Under the pieces are notes generated by a model. The model saw only the letters and a list, made by a program, of their open reading frames with translations. It did not search any database and was not told where the DNA came from. DNA of 64,000 nucleotides from an uncultured Christensenella sp. (GTDB lineage: Bacteria; Bacillota; Clostridia; Christensenellales; Borkfalkiaceae), in assembly GCA_910578145.1 (NCBI GenBank), contig CAJTPJ010000001.1, forward strand, positions 164,148-228,147, written 5' to 3'. A program made the translations under genes and the position numbers. How positions within the stretch are numbered: position 1 is the stretch's first letter; each line of letters begins with the position of its first letter. This document shows positions 31,063-40,334 of this stretch, one piece after another.

Positions 31063-32739
31063 TTGCCTAACATTTTAACCCCGTTGTCATTATGGAATAA
31101 TTTCGACGCGTCGCTTGAAACCAACGCGGAATGCGTTTCGTCTTACGAAAATGACGGAATGCGTTTCGATAGCGTGCGGTTTTTCGGGCGCGCCGTAGGC
31201 GAAGAAAGGGTAAGCGTTGCCGCGGTTTTTGCAAGCGATGCACAAACGCCCGCAACCCAAACGGTGATAATATTCCCCGATAGCGATAAAACGATAGATG
31301 AAGAAACGTTAAAATTTTTCGTAAGCCGCGGATATTCCGCGCTTATGGTAGATTATCGCGGCGAATGGGAAGGTTGCCAATTTTTCACCTTTTATCCCAA
31401 AGAAATTTCCTATGCAAATACGGCGTCTTGCGGCAGATACAAAAATTACGTTGACGACAGCGCCGCTAAAACTTGCTGGTACGAGTGGGTTAGCGTCGGG
31501 CTTTACGCACATAAATACGCGTTTGAACGAACTAACAGTGACGAAATAGCCGTTGTAGGCGTGCGCGACGGCGGCGAAATAGCTTGGAAACTTGGCGTTG
31601 CGGGCAAATTCGAGTGCATTATTCCTGTATGCTCCGCAGGCTGGAAAGCGTATAACGGGCTTAGTAAGTACCTTTCCGAAGAGCCGTCGCTCGATGAAGA
31701 ACGCTACCGTTTTATAGCGGGCATAGATTCGCAGGCGTACGCACCGTACGTAAAGTGCCCCGTGCTTATGCTCTGTTCAACCAACGACCCTGCGTTTGAT
31801 TACGACCGTGCGTACGATACCTTTTCACGTATTAACGCCGAGTACCAAAAGGATAGCGCAATATCGTTTTCCATAGACTGCAACGCCGGCATATCATCGG
31901 GCGGCGTAAACGATATGTTTTTGATGCTTGCCAAATGCCTTAAAAACAGGCAGGTTTTCGTTCCCCGTCCCGCTGAAATTTTTGTGGAAGTAGACGAAGA
32001 ATCAAACCTTATCGCCCGTACGGTATTTGACGAAAAGGGCGTGGTGGAAAGTTGCGGCGTGTACCTTGCGGAAGACTGTATGGACTCGTCGTTGCGCGAA
32101 TGGCGCGTTTGCAAGCCTAAAAAATCGGATAGCGGGCTCGCGCGGGAATATTATTTAAACATTTTTGAAAAAACTACTACGATTTTCGTAATGGCTTCCG
32201 TAAAATACAGCAACGGTTTTTCGGTTTGGTCTAAAATAGTAGTTAAAAAAATAAGCGGTAAGTTCCGCAATATGAAAACGTCGAGCCGCGTTATTTTCAC
32301 GGATAAAGACGGCACCGACGGTTTTACCGTGGCGGATTTTGAAAATTGCTCGGTTGGCGGCGTTTTCCTTAAAGACGACGCTTGCCTGCCCGCGGTAGTG
32401 GAAAAGGCGCGCGGAGTAAAAGGTTTGTATTCGCAATACGGGCTTTCAACTTACCGTCTTTGTAACGCGCGGTTTGCGCCTTCCGCAGGCAATCTGCTTT
32501 CCGCAGACGTTTTCAGTGACCAAAACGCAACCGTGCGCGTTGCCGTAACCGACGTTTCGTCGGGCGAGGAATACGCGACAACCGTCGCAGTAGTGGGCGG
32601 CGCGTGGCAAAACGTAATTTTTGAAAGTAAAATTTTTAAATCTGCAAACGGCGCATCCCTTAACGATTTTTCGGGCGAGTTGAAACTTACCGTAACGTGC
32701 GATTCGCAGTTTGCCGTAAATAATATAATGTGGCTTTAA
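31063..32739 (+). CDS. Large hydrolase-like protein with altered catalytic site
   Basis: A 558-residue protein beginning at TTG with a GAGGAG site 7 bases upstream, ten bases after sbcC. Residues 60-300 have the strand-helix order of an alpha/beta hydrolase (VIIFPDSD, ALMVDYRGEW, AVVGVRDGGEIAWK, CPVLMLCSTNDPAFD). The elbow that normally reads GxSxGG is GVRDGG, lacking Ser, so ordinary esterase activity is unlikely; an Asp nucleophile or a binding-only role is possible. The C-terminal half (about 310-558) is beta-rich and ends in a carbohydrate-binding-like module. No signal peptide is seen, so a cytoplasmic role is inferred. Related to dienelactone/acetyl-xylan esterase-like proteins at a distance. 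Confidence 0.65.
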   Translation: MPNILTPLSLWNNFDASLETNAECVSSYENDGMRFDSVRFFGRAVGEERVSVAAVFASDAQTPATQTVIIFPDSDKTIDEETLKFFVSRGYSALMVDYRGEWEGCQFFTFYPKEISYANTASCGRYKNYVDDSAAKTCWYEWVSVGLYAHKYAFERTNSDEIAVVGVRDGGEIAWKLGVAGKFECIIPVCSAGWKAYNGLSKYLSEEPSLDEERYRFIAGIDSQAYAPYVKCPVLMLCSTNDPAFDYDRAYDTFSRINAEYQKDSAISFSIDCNAGISSGGVNDMFLMLAKCLKNRQVFVPRPAEIFVEVDEESNLIARTVFDEKGVVESCGVYLAEDCMDSSLREWRVCKPKKSDSGLAREYYLNIFEKTTTIFVMASVKYSNGFSVWSKIVVKKISGKFRNMKTSSRVIFTDKDGTDGFTVADFENCSVGGVFLKDDACLPAVVEKARGVKGLYSQYGLSTYRLCNARFAPSAGNLLSADVFSDQNATVRVAVTDVSSGEEYATTVAVVGGAWQNVIFESKIFKSANGASLNDFSGELKLTVTCDSQFAVNNIMWL

Positions 32740-32751
32740 GGAGCTTTAATA

Positions 32752-33489
32752 GTGGAAGATGACGAGCAGTACAAAAAAAGTAAAGAAGAGCCCGAGTGTG
32801 GCGGCGCTTTTAACGGCGGCAACGTCAAATATTTAACTACCGTATACGACAGCCTGTACGGCAAGGAAAGGCGTTCGGTAACCAACGCGTTGCTGAATAT
32901 AATAATCGCCTTTTTTTGCGTAGTGCTTGCCGTTGAATTAATATTTAACAGCTTTTTTACGGGCATTTACGTTGTTAACGTTTCTATGACTCCAACGTTT
33001 ACGGGCGCGCCCGTAACGGGCTATTATGACGACGGCACGGAAATTTACGGCTCCGGCGGAGATTTTATTTACGTTTCTAAAACCGCAAAACCCGATTACG
33101 GCGACGTTGTGGTAGTTTACAGGGAAACAACCAATTCCCGCGGGCAAAAAGTAAAGGGCAATATAATAAAGCGCGTGGTTGCTTTCGGCGGCGATACCGT
33201 GGAAATTAAGGGCGGCGTTTTAATCGTAAACGGTAACGAGGTGGACGAACCCTACGTAGACCCTTCGCGCAATACTCCGCTTTTAAACAATTACGGCGAG
33301 CATACCGTAAAAGAAGGTTGTATGTTCCTTTTGGGCGACAACAGAAACGAGAGTACGGACAGTCGCGACAACGGCGATTATCCCCAAGCAAATCTAGTAG
33401 GGGTAGTGCCGCAGTGGTCTATAAACGTAAAATCGTTCACTACGGCAATTTACACCTTTTTTAATTACACGCTAACAGGTAAAAAATAA
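32752..33489 (+). CDS. lepB: Type I signal peptidase
   Basis: A 245-residue membrane serine protease that removes signal peptides outside the membrane. It starts at GTG with an AAGGAG site 7 bases upstream. One membrane helix (residues 48-68), then the catalytic Ser in NVSMTPT, the catalytic Lys in IIKRVVAFGGD, and the conserved GDNRNESTDSRDNG near residue 200. A charged N-terminal cytoplasmic extension of about 45 residues (KKSKEEPEC) is longer than in most Firmicutes signal peptidases. It follows the hydrolase-like gene by 12 bases in the same operon. Confidence 0.93.
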   Translation: MEDDEQYKKSKEEPECGGAFNGGNVKYLTTVYDSLYGKERRSVTNALLNIIIAFFCVVLAVELIFNSFFTGIYVVNVSMTPTFTGAPVTGYYDDGTEIYGSGGDFIYVSKTAKPDYGDVVVVYRETTNSRGQKVKGNIIKRVVAFGGDTVEIKGGVLIVNGNEVDEPYVDPSRNTPLLNNYGEHTVKEGCMFLLGDNRNESTDSRDNGDYPQANLVGVVPQWSINVKSFTTAIYTFFNYTLTGKK

Positions 33490-33507
33490 ATATACGGGAG
33501 CTAATAT

Positions 33508-33777
33508 ATGAGGGCGGTTATAACTGTAGTCGGCAAGGATAAAACGGGCATAATATCAAAGGTAAGCACCTTTCTCGCCGAGCGCGGCGTTAATATTTTG
33601 GATATAAGTCAAACCATATTAGAGGACTATTTTGCAATGATAATGCTAACGGATATTTCGGGCGCTTCAGTGCCGCTTGCACGGCTTTCCGACGAGTGCG
33701 CCGCGCTTGGCAGAGAAATAAATATGTCCATACACGTTCAGCACGAAGACCTTTTCAACGCAATGCACAAAATTTAA
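33508..33777 (+). CDS. ACT domain protein (UPF0237)
   Basis: An 89-residue single ACT domain: VITVVGKDKTGIISKVS is the first strand and helix with the ligand-binding Gly, and NILDISQTIL the second strand. Family members bind small ligands (often amino acids) and dimerise. It is directly upstream of the UPF0210 gene with a 9-base gap; this pair is conserved in many Firmicutes and archaea, suggesting the ACT protein regulates the PFL-like enzyme. GGGAG site upstream. Confidence 0.9.
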   Translation: MRAVITVVGKDKTGIISKVSTFLAERGVNILDISQTILEDYFAMIMLTDISGASVPLARLSDECAALGREINMSIHVQHEDLFNAMHKI

Positions 33778-33786
33778 GGAATTTAT

Positions 33787-35142
33787 ATGTTCAACACTAA
33801 CGAAGTTCTTGAAACGATAAATATGGTAGAGCGCGAACACCTTGACATCCGCACGGTTACAATGGGTATTTCGCTTTTGCCTTGCGTTTGCGGCACGGCG
33901 GAAAAAACCGCGCAAGCCGTTTACAACGCAATATGTAAAAAGGCGGAAAGCGTAGTTAAGGTTACCGACGGGTTAGCCCGCGAATACGGTATACCCATAG
34001 TCAACCGCCGCGTTTCAGTTACGCCCGCAAGCCTAATTTGCGCGCCTTTCCCCGAAAAATCCCATTTAATAGGCAAAGCTCTCGACGACGCGGCAAAAAC
34101 CGTAGGGGTGGATTTTATAGGCGGTTATTCTGCGCTTGTCCACAAAGGTATGGCTGAGTACGAGCGCAAATTTATTTTAAGTATTCCCGAAGTTTTGGCT
34201 TCAACCGAAAGACTGTGCTCTTCGGTAAACGTTGGCTCGTCCAAGTCCGGCATAAATATGGACGCGGTTAAACTTATGGGCGAGGTAATAAAAAGCACGG
34301 CTTTTCTAACGGCGGAAAGCGGCGGCTTCGGTTGCGCAAAACTCGTAGTGTTTTGCAACGCGGTGGAGGACAACCCGTTTATGGCGGGTGCGTTCCACGG
34401 CGTGGGCGAAAGCGGAACGGTAATTAACGTGGGTGTTTCGGGGCCGGGCGTAGTGCAACACGCATTGGAAGGCATTCCGTCCGCAAACCTTTCCGACCTT
34501 GCGGAAATGATTAAACGTACGGCATTTAAAATTACGCGTGCGGGGCAATTAATAGCAAAAGAAGCGGCAAAACGCCTTAACGCTGAGTTTGGCATTGTGG
34601 ATTTATCGCTTGCTCCAACGCCCGCCCGCGGTGATTCGGTTGCCGCTATTCTCGAAGAAATGGGGCTTGAATGCGTGGGCGCTCACGGCACTACGGCGTG
34701 CCTTGCAATGCTTAACGACGCGGTTAAAAAGGGCGGGGTAATGGCAAGTTCGCGCGTGGGCGGACTTTCGGGCGCGTTTATACCCGTTTCCGAAGATATC
34801 GGTATGATAGAAGCCGCCGAGCGCGGAACTTTAAATATAGACAAGCTGGAGGCTATGACTGCGGTTTGTTCGGTGGGGCTGGATATGATAGCCGTGCCGG
34901 GGGACACTTCGGCGGCTACTGTTTCGGCAATTATAGCCGACGAGGCGGCGATTGGTATGATTAACAATAAAACCACCGCCGTAAGGATAATCCCCGCGCC
35001 CAACAAAAAGGTTGGCGACGAGGTCAACTTCGGCGGACTTTTGGGGCGCGCGCCCATTATGCCCGTTCATAACGAAAGCGCGGAAAAATTTATTTCGCGC
35101 GGCGGGCTTATTCCCGCGCCCATACATTCAAATAAAAATTAG
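33787..35142 (+). CDS. PFL family protein (UPF0210/DUF711)
   Basis: A 451-residue protein of the UPF0210 family, which has a glycyl-radical-enzyme-like (PFL) fold but no demonstrated reaction. Conserved family stretches visible: VTMGISLLPC, RRVSVTPAS, NVGSSKSGINMDAVK, GESGTVINVGVSGPGVV and TPARGDSVAAILEEMG. Length (about 450) is normal. Its pairing with the ACT protein is conserved. No typical glycyl radical loop (RVxGY-type) is visible, so radical chemistry is not indicated. Confidence 0.9.
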   Translation: MFNTNEVLETINMVEREHLDIRTVTMGISLLPCVCGTAEKTAQAVYNAICKKAESVVKVTDGLAREYGIPIVNRRVSVTPASLICAPFPEKSHLIGKALDDAAKTVGVDFIGGYSALVHKGMAEYERKFILSIPEVLASTERLCSSVNVGSSKSGINMDAVKLMGEVIKSTAFLTAESGGFGCAKLVVFCNAVEDNPFMAGAFHGVGESGTVINVGVSGPGVVQHALEGIPSANLSDLAEMIKRTAFKITRAGQLIAKEAAKRLNAEFGIVDLSLAPTPARGDSVAAILEEMGLECVGAHGTTACLAMLNDAVKKGGVMASSRVGGLSGAFIPVSEDIGMIEAAERGTLNIDKLEAMTAVCSVGLDMIAVPGDTSAATVSAIIADEAAIGMINNKTTAVRIIPAPNKKVGDEVNFGGLLGRAPIMPVHNESAEKFISRGGLIPAPIHSNKN

Positions 35143-35151
35143 AGGTAGTAA

Positions 35152-36927
35152 ATGAAGAGAGAGCAGGTACAAGAAAAATACAAATGGAATACGGCGGATA
35201 TATTCCCCACGGACGAAGCGTGGGAAAAAGAATTTGAAAAAGCGGAAAAAACGCTTAGCTTTTCCCAATATTCGGGCAAGTTAGGCGATAAAAACACCCT
35301 TTTAAAGTTTCTGCGTGAATTTGAAGATTATCAGCGCTTATTGGAACGGCTTTACGTTTACGCGCATATGCGCCACGACGAGGATGCGGGCAACGCAAAA
35401 TACGGCGCGTATTACTCAAAAGCGGGTATGCTTGCTTCCAAATTTGCCACCGAGCTTTCCTTTTACGAGCCCGAAATGGCTAAACTTGACGAAAGTTATT
35501 TAAAGTCGTTAATAAACGACAAGGAATTTGCCGATTACGATTACGATTTGAAAAGAACAATCGCCCGCAAGCCGCACGTTGTTTCCGAAGCCGAGGAAAG
35601 GCTAATAGGTATGTCCGGCGAAATTCTGGACGGTTTCTATCAAAACTTTTCAATGATAGACAATCTTGATTTGCCTTTGCCCGAAATTGAGTGGGAAGGC
35701 GAAAAAACCGCGCTTAGCCACGGGCTTTACGGCATAATACTTCATTCCGACAATCGTGAAAAGCGCAAAGAATGTTATGAAAAGTATTATGCCGCTTACA
35801 CGGGGCTTATCAATACGCTTACTTCCGTATATAACGGCAACGTAAAAAAAGACGTGTTTTTAAGCAAAGTTTATAAATTCGGCTCGTGTTTAGAGCGCGC
35901 TCTGTTTTCCGAGGACGTGGATAAAAAAGTTTACGACAATCTTTTAAGTGCAGTAAATAAAAACCTGCCGTCTATGCACCGCTATATTGCGGACAGAAAA
36001 AAAATTCTCGGCTACGATAAACAATATTTTTACGATATATACGCGCCGCTTGTTGACGGGGTTAACGTTAAATACACCTACGACGAGGCGTACGAACTTG
36101 TAATAAATGGGCTGGCGCCGCTCGGTAAGGAATATCAGGCGCTTCTTAAAAAGGGCTACGACGAAAGGTGGATTGACGTTGAGGAAACCGAGGGTAAGCG
36201 CAACGGAGCTTACAGTATAGGTTGCCCCGATTGTCATCCGTTCGTGCTTTTAAACTATCAGCCTACTTTACACGAAGTGTTTACTATAGCCCACGAAATG
36301 GGGCACGCGTTGCACACCTATTTTTCGCAGAAAAACCAGCCTTACGCAAAGAGCGAGTACAAAATTTTCGTTGCCGAAGTTGCAAGCACTGTAAACGAAA
36401 CTCTGCTTTTGAAGCATATGCTTAAAGAGGCAAAGGATATAAATTTAAGAAAATATCTTTTAAATTACTATCTCGACAGTATGCGCGCAACCCTGCACAG
36501 GCAGACGATGTTTGCGGAATTTGAAGCCGAAGCGCACGCTATGGCAGAGCGCGAAGAACCTTTAACCAAGGAAGCGCTTTGTAACCTTTACGCGGATATC
36601 GGCAAAAAGTACTACGGCGACAAGATTGAGCACGACTACAATATTTCTTGCGAGTGGGCGAGGATACCGCATTTCTATTCGGCGTTTTACGTTTACAAAT
36701 ACGCAACGGGTATTACCGCCGCAATAAATATTGCCGCCAGAATACTTTCCGAGGGTGAAAACGCGGTTAAAGATTATTTCAAATTTTTATCGGGCGGCGG
36801 CTCAACCGACCCTGTTTCGCTTTTGAAACTTGCGGGCGTAGACCTTTCTACAACCGCTCCGTTTGAAGTTGCAATGCGCGAATTTGACGAAACTTTAACG
36901 GAATTCGAGAAATTAATGAATATTTAA
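35152..36927 (+). CDS. pepF: Oligoendopeptidase F (M3 metallopeptidase)
   Basis: A 591-residue cytoplasmic zinc peptidase that cleaves short peptides of 7-17 residues. The M3 motif HEMGH (in FTIAHEMGHALHTYF, near residue 380) gives two zinc His and the catalytic Glu; the third ligand Glu lies in IFVAEVASTVNE about 25 residues on. N-terminal YKWNTADIFPTDEAWE is the family start and the length is typical (about 600). It starts 9 bases after the PFL gene with a GAGGTAG site and belongs to the same run of genes. Confidence 0.95.
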   Translation: MKREQVQEKYKWNTADIFPTDEAWEKEFEKAEKTLSFSQYSGKLGDKNTLLKFLREFEDYQRLLERLYVYAHMRHDEDAGNAKYGAYYSKAGMLASKFATELSFYEPEMAKLDESYLKSLINDKEFADYDYDLKRTIARKPHVVSEAEERLIGMSGEILDGFYQNFSMIDNLDLPLPEIEWEGEKTALSHGLYGIILHSDNREKRKECYEKYYAAYTGLINTLTSVYNGNVKKDVFLSKVYKFGSCLERALFSEDVDKKVYDNLLSAVNKNLPSMHRYIADRKKILGYDKQYFYDIYAPLVDGVNVKYTYDEAYELVINGLAPLGKEYQALLKKGYDERWIDVEETEGKRNGAYSIGCPDCHPFVLLNYQPTLHEVFTIAHEMGHALHTYFSQKNQPYAKSEYKIFVAEVASTVNETLLLKHMLKEAKDINLRKYLLNYYLDSMRATLHRQTMFAEFEAEAHAMAEREEPLTKEALCNLYADIGKKYYGDKIEHDYNISCEWARIPHFYSAFYVYKYATGITAAINIAARILSEGENAVKDYFKFLSGGGSTDPVSLLKLAGVDLSTTAPFEVAMREFDETLTEFEKLMNI

Positions 36928-36943
36928 AGGTTAGCGTAGTACT

Positions 36944-38398
36944 ATGTCAGACAAAATAAACACTATGCCCAATAATTTAGACGCTGAACAGGCGCTTTTG
37001 GGATGTATGTTAATAGACAACGAAATACTGCCCGAGCTTACCGATTTGCTTGACGAAAACGACTTTTATCAGGATTCGCACAAGTATATAATTTCGGCAA
37101 TTAAGCAAACTTTTTCCGAGCGCAAGCCCGTTGATATTGTTACGCTTTCGGACAAGCTGGAAAGCGAGGGTAATTTGCAAAAAGCGGGCGGGATAGCTTA
37201 TCTTACCGAATTGGTGCAGGTTACCCCGTCGGCGGCTAACTATAAATTTTATTTCGATATCGTCCGCCGCGACAGCGTAAACCGCAACCTTATCCGCGCG
37301 GCTAAGGAAGTTGCCGAGTTTTCGCGCACGAGCGACGACGAAATTAAAAGCATACAGTTTGCAGAAGAAAAGATTTACGCCGTCTCGCAGACTAACGACA
37401 CTTCCACGATAAAGGATATCCGCGACGGCGAGGGGCTGGATTCGGTTTTTGAAAAGTTTCAAAAACTTTCCGAAGACAGGGATTCTTTCCGCGGCGTACC
37501 AACCGGCTTTCACAGGCTTGACAGGCTAACCAACGGCTTGCAAAAGTCGGATTTAATAGTGCTTGCCGCCCGCCCCGGTATGGGTAAAACCTCGCTTGCA
37601 ATGAACATAGTTGAAAACGCGGCGGTAAACGAAAACAAAGTTTGCGCTGTATTTTCGTTGGAAATGCCAAATACGCAAATTATACAAAGGCTTTTGTGTT
37701 CTACGGCGGAAGTAAGTATGTCGGCGGCGCTTGCCGGCAAACTATCCGATAACGATTGGAAAAAACTTGCCAAAGCGGGCGAAAAACTTAGAAAAAGCAA
37801 AATAAGCATAGACGATTCGTCTAGGGTTACCCCTGCGGAAATACTTTCCAAATGCCGCCGCATAAAGTCAAAAAACAACGGACAGTTAGACCTTATAATG
37901 ATTGACTATATCCAGCTTATGTCAAGCGGCAAAAAGGGCGGCGACGACAACAGGGTTCAGGAAGTGGCTTCCATCACCCGCGACTTAAAAATTATGGCAA
38001 AAGAGCTTGACGTGCCCGTTATCGCGCTTTCACAGCTCCGCCGTATACAGTCGGGCGAGCCCCAGCTTTCCGACCTGCGCGAATCGGGCGCGATAGAGCA
38101 GGACGCCGATATGGTTATGTTTATATCCCGCCCCGACGTAACGGCTTCGGCAGAGGATATAGCAAACAACAAAGTGCAAAAGGGACAGGCGTTTTTAAAT
38201 ATCGCCAAGCACAGAAACGGCGGGCTTGAACGTATTCCTCTGCGCTTTAAGGGCGAACTTACTAAGTTCGTCAATCCGGAAATGAACGAATCTATGGAGG
38301 AGCGCGCCGCGCAAACCCGTCCGCCGAAAACGCAAGACGAGTACACGCCGCTTACCGAGGACGACGCGCCTCCCCCCGACGAGGAGCCTCCGTTTTAA
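36944..38398 (+). CDS. dnaB: Replicative DNA helicase DnaB
   Basis: A 484-residue hexameric 5'-3' helicase. The N-terminal helical domain (residues 8-110, NLDAEQALLGCMLID) contacts primase, the linker follows, then the RecA-like ATPase domain: DRLTNGLQKSDLIVLAARPG leads to Walker A RPGMGKTSLA (near residue 215), Walker B LIMIDYIQLM, and ISQLRR-like ALSQLRRIQSG with the arginine finger region near SRPDV. The C-terminus has a long acidic, Pro-rich tail. It lies after pepF by 16 bases and before tsaC by 3 bases. The start is the ATG at 36944. Confidence 0.97.
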   Translation: MSDKINTMPNNLDAEQALLGCMLIDNEILPELTDLLDENDFYQDSHKYIISAIKQTFSERKPVDIVTLSDKLESEGNLQKAGGIAYLTELVQVTPSAANYKFYFDIVRRDSVNRNLIRAAKEVAEFSRTSDDEIKSIQFAEEKIYAVSQTNDTSTIKDIRDGEGLDSVFEKFQKLSEDRDSFRGVPTGFHRLDRLTNGLQKSDLIVLAARPGMGKTSLAMNIVENAAVNENKVCAVFSLEMPNTQIIQRLLCSTAEVSMSAALAGKLSDNDWKKLAKAGEKLRKSKISIDDSSRVTPAEILSKCRRIKSKNNGQLDLIMIDYIQLMSSGKKGGDDNRVQEVASITRDLKIMAKELDVPVIALSQLRRIQSGEPQLSDLRESGAIEQDADMVMFISRPDVTASAEDIANNKVQKGQAFLNIAKHRNGGLERIPLRFKGELTKFVNPEMNESMEERAAQTRPPKTQDEYTPLTEDDAPPPDEEPPF

Positions 38399-38401
38399 TT
38401 T

Positions 38402-39391
38402 ATGAACACGAAAATTATGAAAATAGACGGGCGCTCGCTTGAACTTGCGGATAAAATTATAAAAAGCGGCGGCGTGGTGGGTATGCCTACCGAAACGGTG
38501 TACGGCTTGGGCGCAAACGCTTTTGATACGGGCGCGGTGGAAAAAATTTTCCGCATAAAAGGCCGCCCCAACGATAATCCGCTTATAGTACATATCCACA
38601 AGGATTATGATATTTCTACGCTCGTAAGCGACGTGCCCGATTATGCGGCGGCGCTTCAAAAAGCCTTTTTGCCCGGTCCTTTGACTATGGTATACAAAAG
38701 CCGCGGCGTCGTTTCAAAATCGGTTTCCTGCGGGCTGGACACGCTTGCAATCCGCATCCCCTCGCACGAAGGCGCTCAAAAATTTTTAAAATACGTAAAT
38801 CTGCCCATAGCCGCTCCGTCGGCAAATATTTCCAAACACGTCAGCCCGACCTCTGCCGAGCACGTTTTTAATGATTTAAACGGCAAAATAGAACTTATTT
38901 TAGACGGCGGAAAATGCACGGGCGGCATTGAAAGCACCGTGCTCGACTGCACGGGCGAAATTCCCGTGGTACTCAGAAGCGGGCTTATCACACGCGAAAT
39001 GATAGCGCGCACAGTGGGCGAGTGCGGGGAGTACGTGTATAAAGACGGCGCGCGCGCATTATCACCCGGGATGAAATACAAGCATTATTCCCCCAACTGC
39101 CGTACGGTTATGTTTGCTAACTCCGAAGCGGGTAAGGCTATTGAGCTATACAGTAAGGAAAGGGCTAACGGCGTAAGGGCATATATTCTCTGTGACGACG
39201 CCACCGCGGTTAAAACGGCGGTGGAAGATATAATAAATTTAGGCAAAACCGAAACGGAAATAGCCGAAAACCTGTATTCCGCACTGCGAGAAGGCGAAGA
39301 AAAAGCCGAGCTTATTATAGCAATCGCGCCCGAAAAACAGGACGGGGTTATGGTTGGGGTTATGAACAGACTTTCAAAGGCTTGCTCTTGA
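38402..39391 (+). CDS. tsaC: L-threonylcarbamoyladenylate synthase (Sua5/YwlC type)
   Basis: A 329-residue enzyme that makes threonylcarbamoyl-AMP from Thr, bicarbonate and ATP for the t6A37 tRNA modification. The YrdC domain fills residues 10-210 (GMPTETVYGLGANAF, KIFRIKGRPNDNPLIVHI, GPLTMVY, IAAPSANISK, LDGGKCTGGIESTV), and the shorter C-terminal Sua5 domain follows (HYSPNCRTVMF). The longer form suggests the Sua5 type of Firmicutes (YwlC), so sua5 would be an equally valid name. First gene of a ywlC-ywlE-rpiB-type cluster, 3 bases after dnaB. Confidence 0.95.
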   Translation: MNTKIMKIDGRSLELADKIIKSGGVVGMPTETVYGLGANAFDTGAVEKIFRIKGRPNDNPLIVHIHKDYDISTLVSDVPDYAAALQKAFLPGPLTMVYKSRGVVSKSVSCGLDTLAIRIPSHEGAQKFLKYVNLPIAAPSANISKHVSPTSAEHVFNDLNGKIELILDGGKCTGGIESTVLDCTGEIPVVLRSGLITREMIARTVGECGEYVYKDGARALSPGMKYKHYSPNCRTVMFANSEAGKAIELYSKERANGVRAYILCDDATAVKTAVEDIINLGKTETEIAENLYSALREGEEKAELIIAIAPEKQDGVMVGVMNRLSKACS

Positions 39392-39392
39392 T

Positions 39393-39848
39393 ATGAAAAG
39401 AAAAAGAATACTCTTCGTCTGCACGGGCAATACTTGCCGCAGTCCTATGGCGGAACTTCTTTTAAGAAGCAAAATTAAAAAAAATAAAATACGCTGGTGG
39501 GATACCGCTTCGTGCGGGGTTCAGGCGGAAGTGGGCGGAACGATAAGTCCCAACAGCAAAACCGCGCTTGAAGAAGCGGGCATAACGGTTGAAAAATTTT
39601 CGCCGCGCCAGCTTACGCAAAAGCTGATAGAGGGCAGTACCGCCGTAATTTGTATGACGGATACACAGAAAAAAATGCTTGAAGCCTGCGGTACGGTATA
39701 CTGCATTAAGGATTTTTGCGGCTACGATATACCTGACCCGTTCGGGTGTAATTTAGACGCTTACCGCGTCACCCGCGACGCGCTTTCCCGCGCTTGCGAC
39801 GTTATTATCAAAAATTATATAAAAACTTATAAAGAGGAAACGAAATAA
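39393..39848 (+). CDS. Low-molecular-weight protein phosphatase (YwlE-like)
   Basis: A 151-residue LMW phosphatase. The P-loop VCTGNTCRSPMAE (residues 8-20) holds the nucleophile Cys and Arg of CX5R, and the acid Asp lies in DIPDPFG near residue 115. In Bacillus the orthologue YwlE acts on protein-arginine phosphate; the Thr in CTGNTCR (position after Asn) is the residue linked to arginine-phosphate preference, and it is present. Starts one base after tsaC and overlaps rpiB by one base, so the three are tightly coupled. Confidence 0.92.
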   Translation: MKRKRILFVCTGNTCRSPMAELLLRSKIKKNKIRWWDTASCGVQAEVGGTISPNSKTALEEAGITVEKFSPRQLTQKLIEGSTAVICMTDTQKKMLEACGTVYCIKDFCGYDIPDPFGCNLDAYRVTRDALSRACDVIIKNYIKTYKEETK

Positions 39849-40297
39849 TGAAAATTGCATTAGCTTGCGACCACGGCGGTCTTAATCTCAAAAACAAAAT
39901 TGCGGCATATCTCAAAGAACACGGGCACGAAGCCGTGGATTTCGGAACCAACGCGACGGACAGTTGCGATTATCCCGATTTTGCTTGTCCTGCGGCGGAA
40001 GCCGTTGCAAGCGGCGAATGCCAGCGCGGCATTTTCGTATGCTCAACGGGTATAGGCGTTTCCATCGTAGCAAATAAAATTCCCGGCGTGCGTTGCGCGC
40101 ACTGTCACGACGTTTATTGCGCCGAGTTTACAAGGTTGCACAACGACGCTAACGCGCTTGCTTTGGGCGAAAAAGTGGTGGGCGAGGGTTACGCATTAAA
40201 AATTGTGGAAACGTTTTTAAACACCCAATTCGAGGGCGGCAGGCATCAACGCCGCGTTGATAAAATTTCTGCAATCGAGAAAAAATACTCTAAATAA
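39848..40297 (+). CDS. rpiB: Ribose-5-phosphate isomerase B
   Basis: A 149-residue isomerase interconverting ribose-5-phosphate and ribulose-5-phosphate. Motifs: ACDHGGLNLK at the N-terminus, DYPDFA, CSTGIGVSIVANK, CAHCHDVY and HNDANALALG. The catalytic base and acid (His/Cys) are in place. Length (149) is standard. An AGAGGAAA site precedes the start. Last gene of the plus-strand run, followed by a terminator. Confidence 0.96.
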   Translation: MKIALACDHGGLNLKNKIAAYLKEHGHEAVDFGTNATDSCDYPDFACPAAEAVASGECQRGIFVCSTGIGVSIVANKIPGVRCAHCHDVYCAEFTRLHNDANALALGEKVVGEGYALKIVETFLNTQFEGGRHQRRVDKISAIEKKYSK

Positions 40298-40305
40298 TTT
40301 TAAAG

Positions 40306-40334
40306 AAAAAGCACGCAAATATTTGCGTGCTTTT
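40306..40334. terminator. Bidirectional terminator between rpiB and comEC
   Basis: The stem AAAAGCACGCAA with its complement (about 40306-40334), flanked by A and T runs, between convergent genes. Confidence 0.88.
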
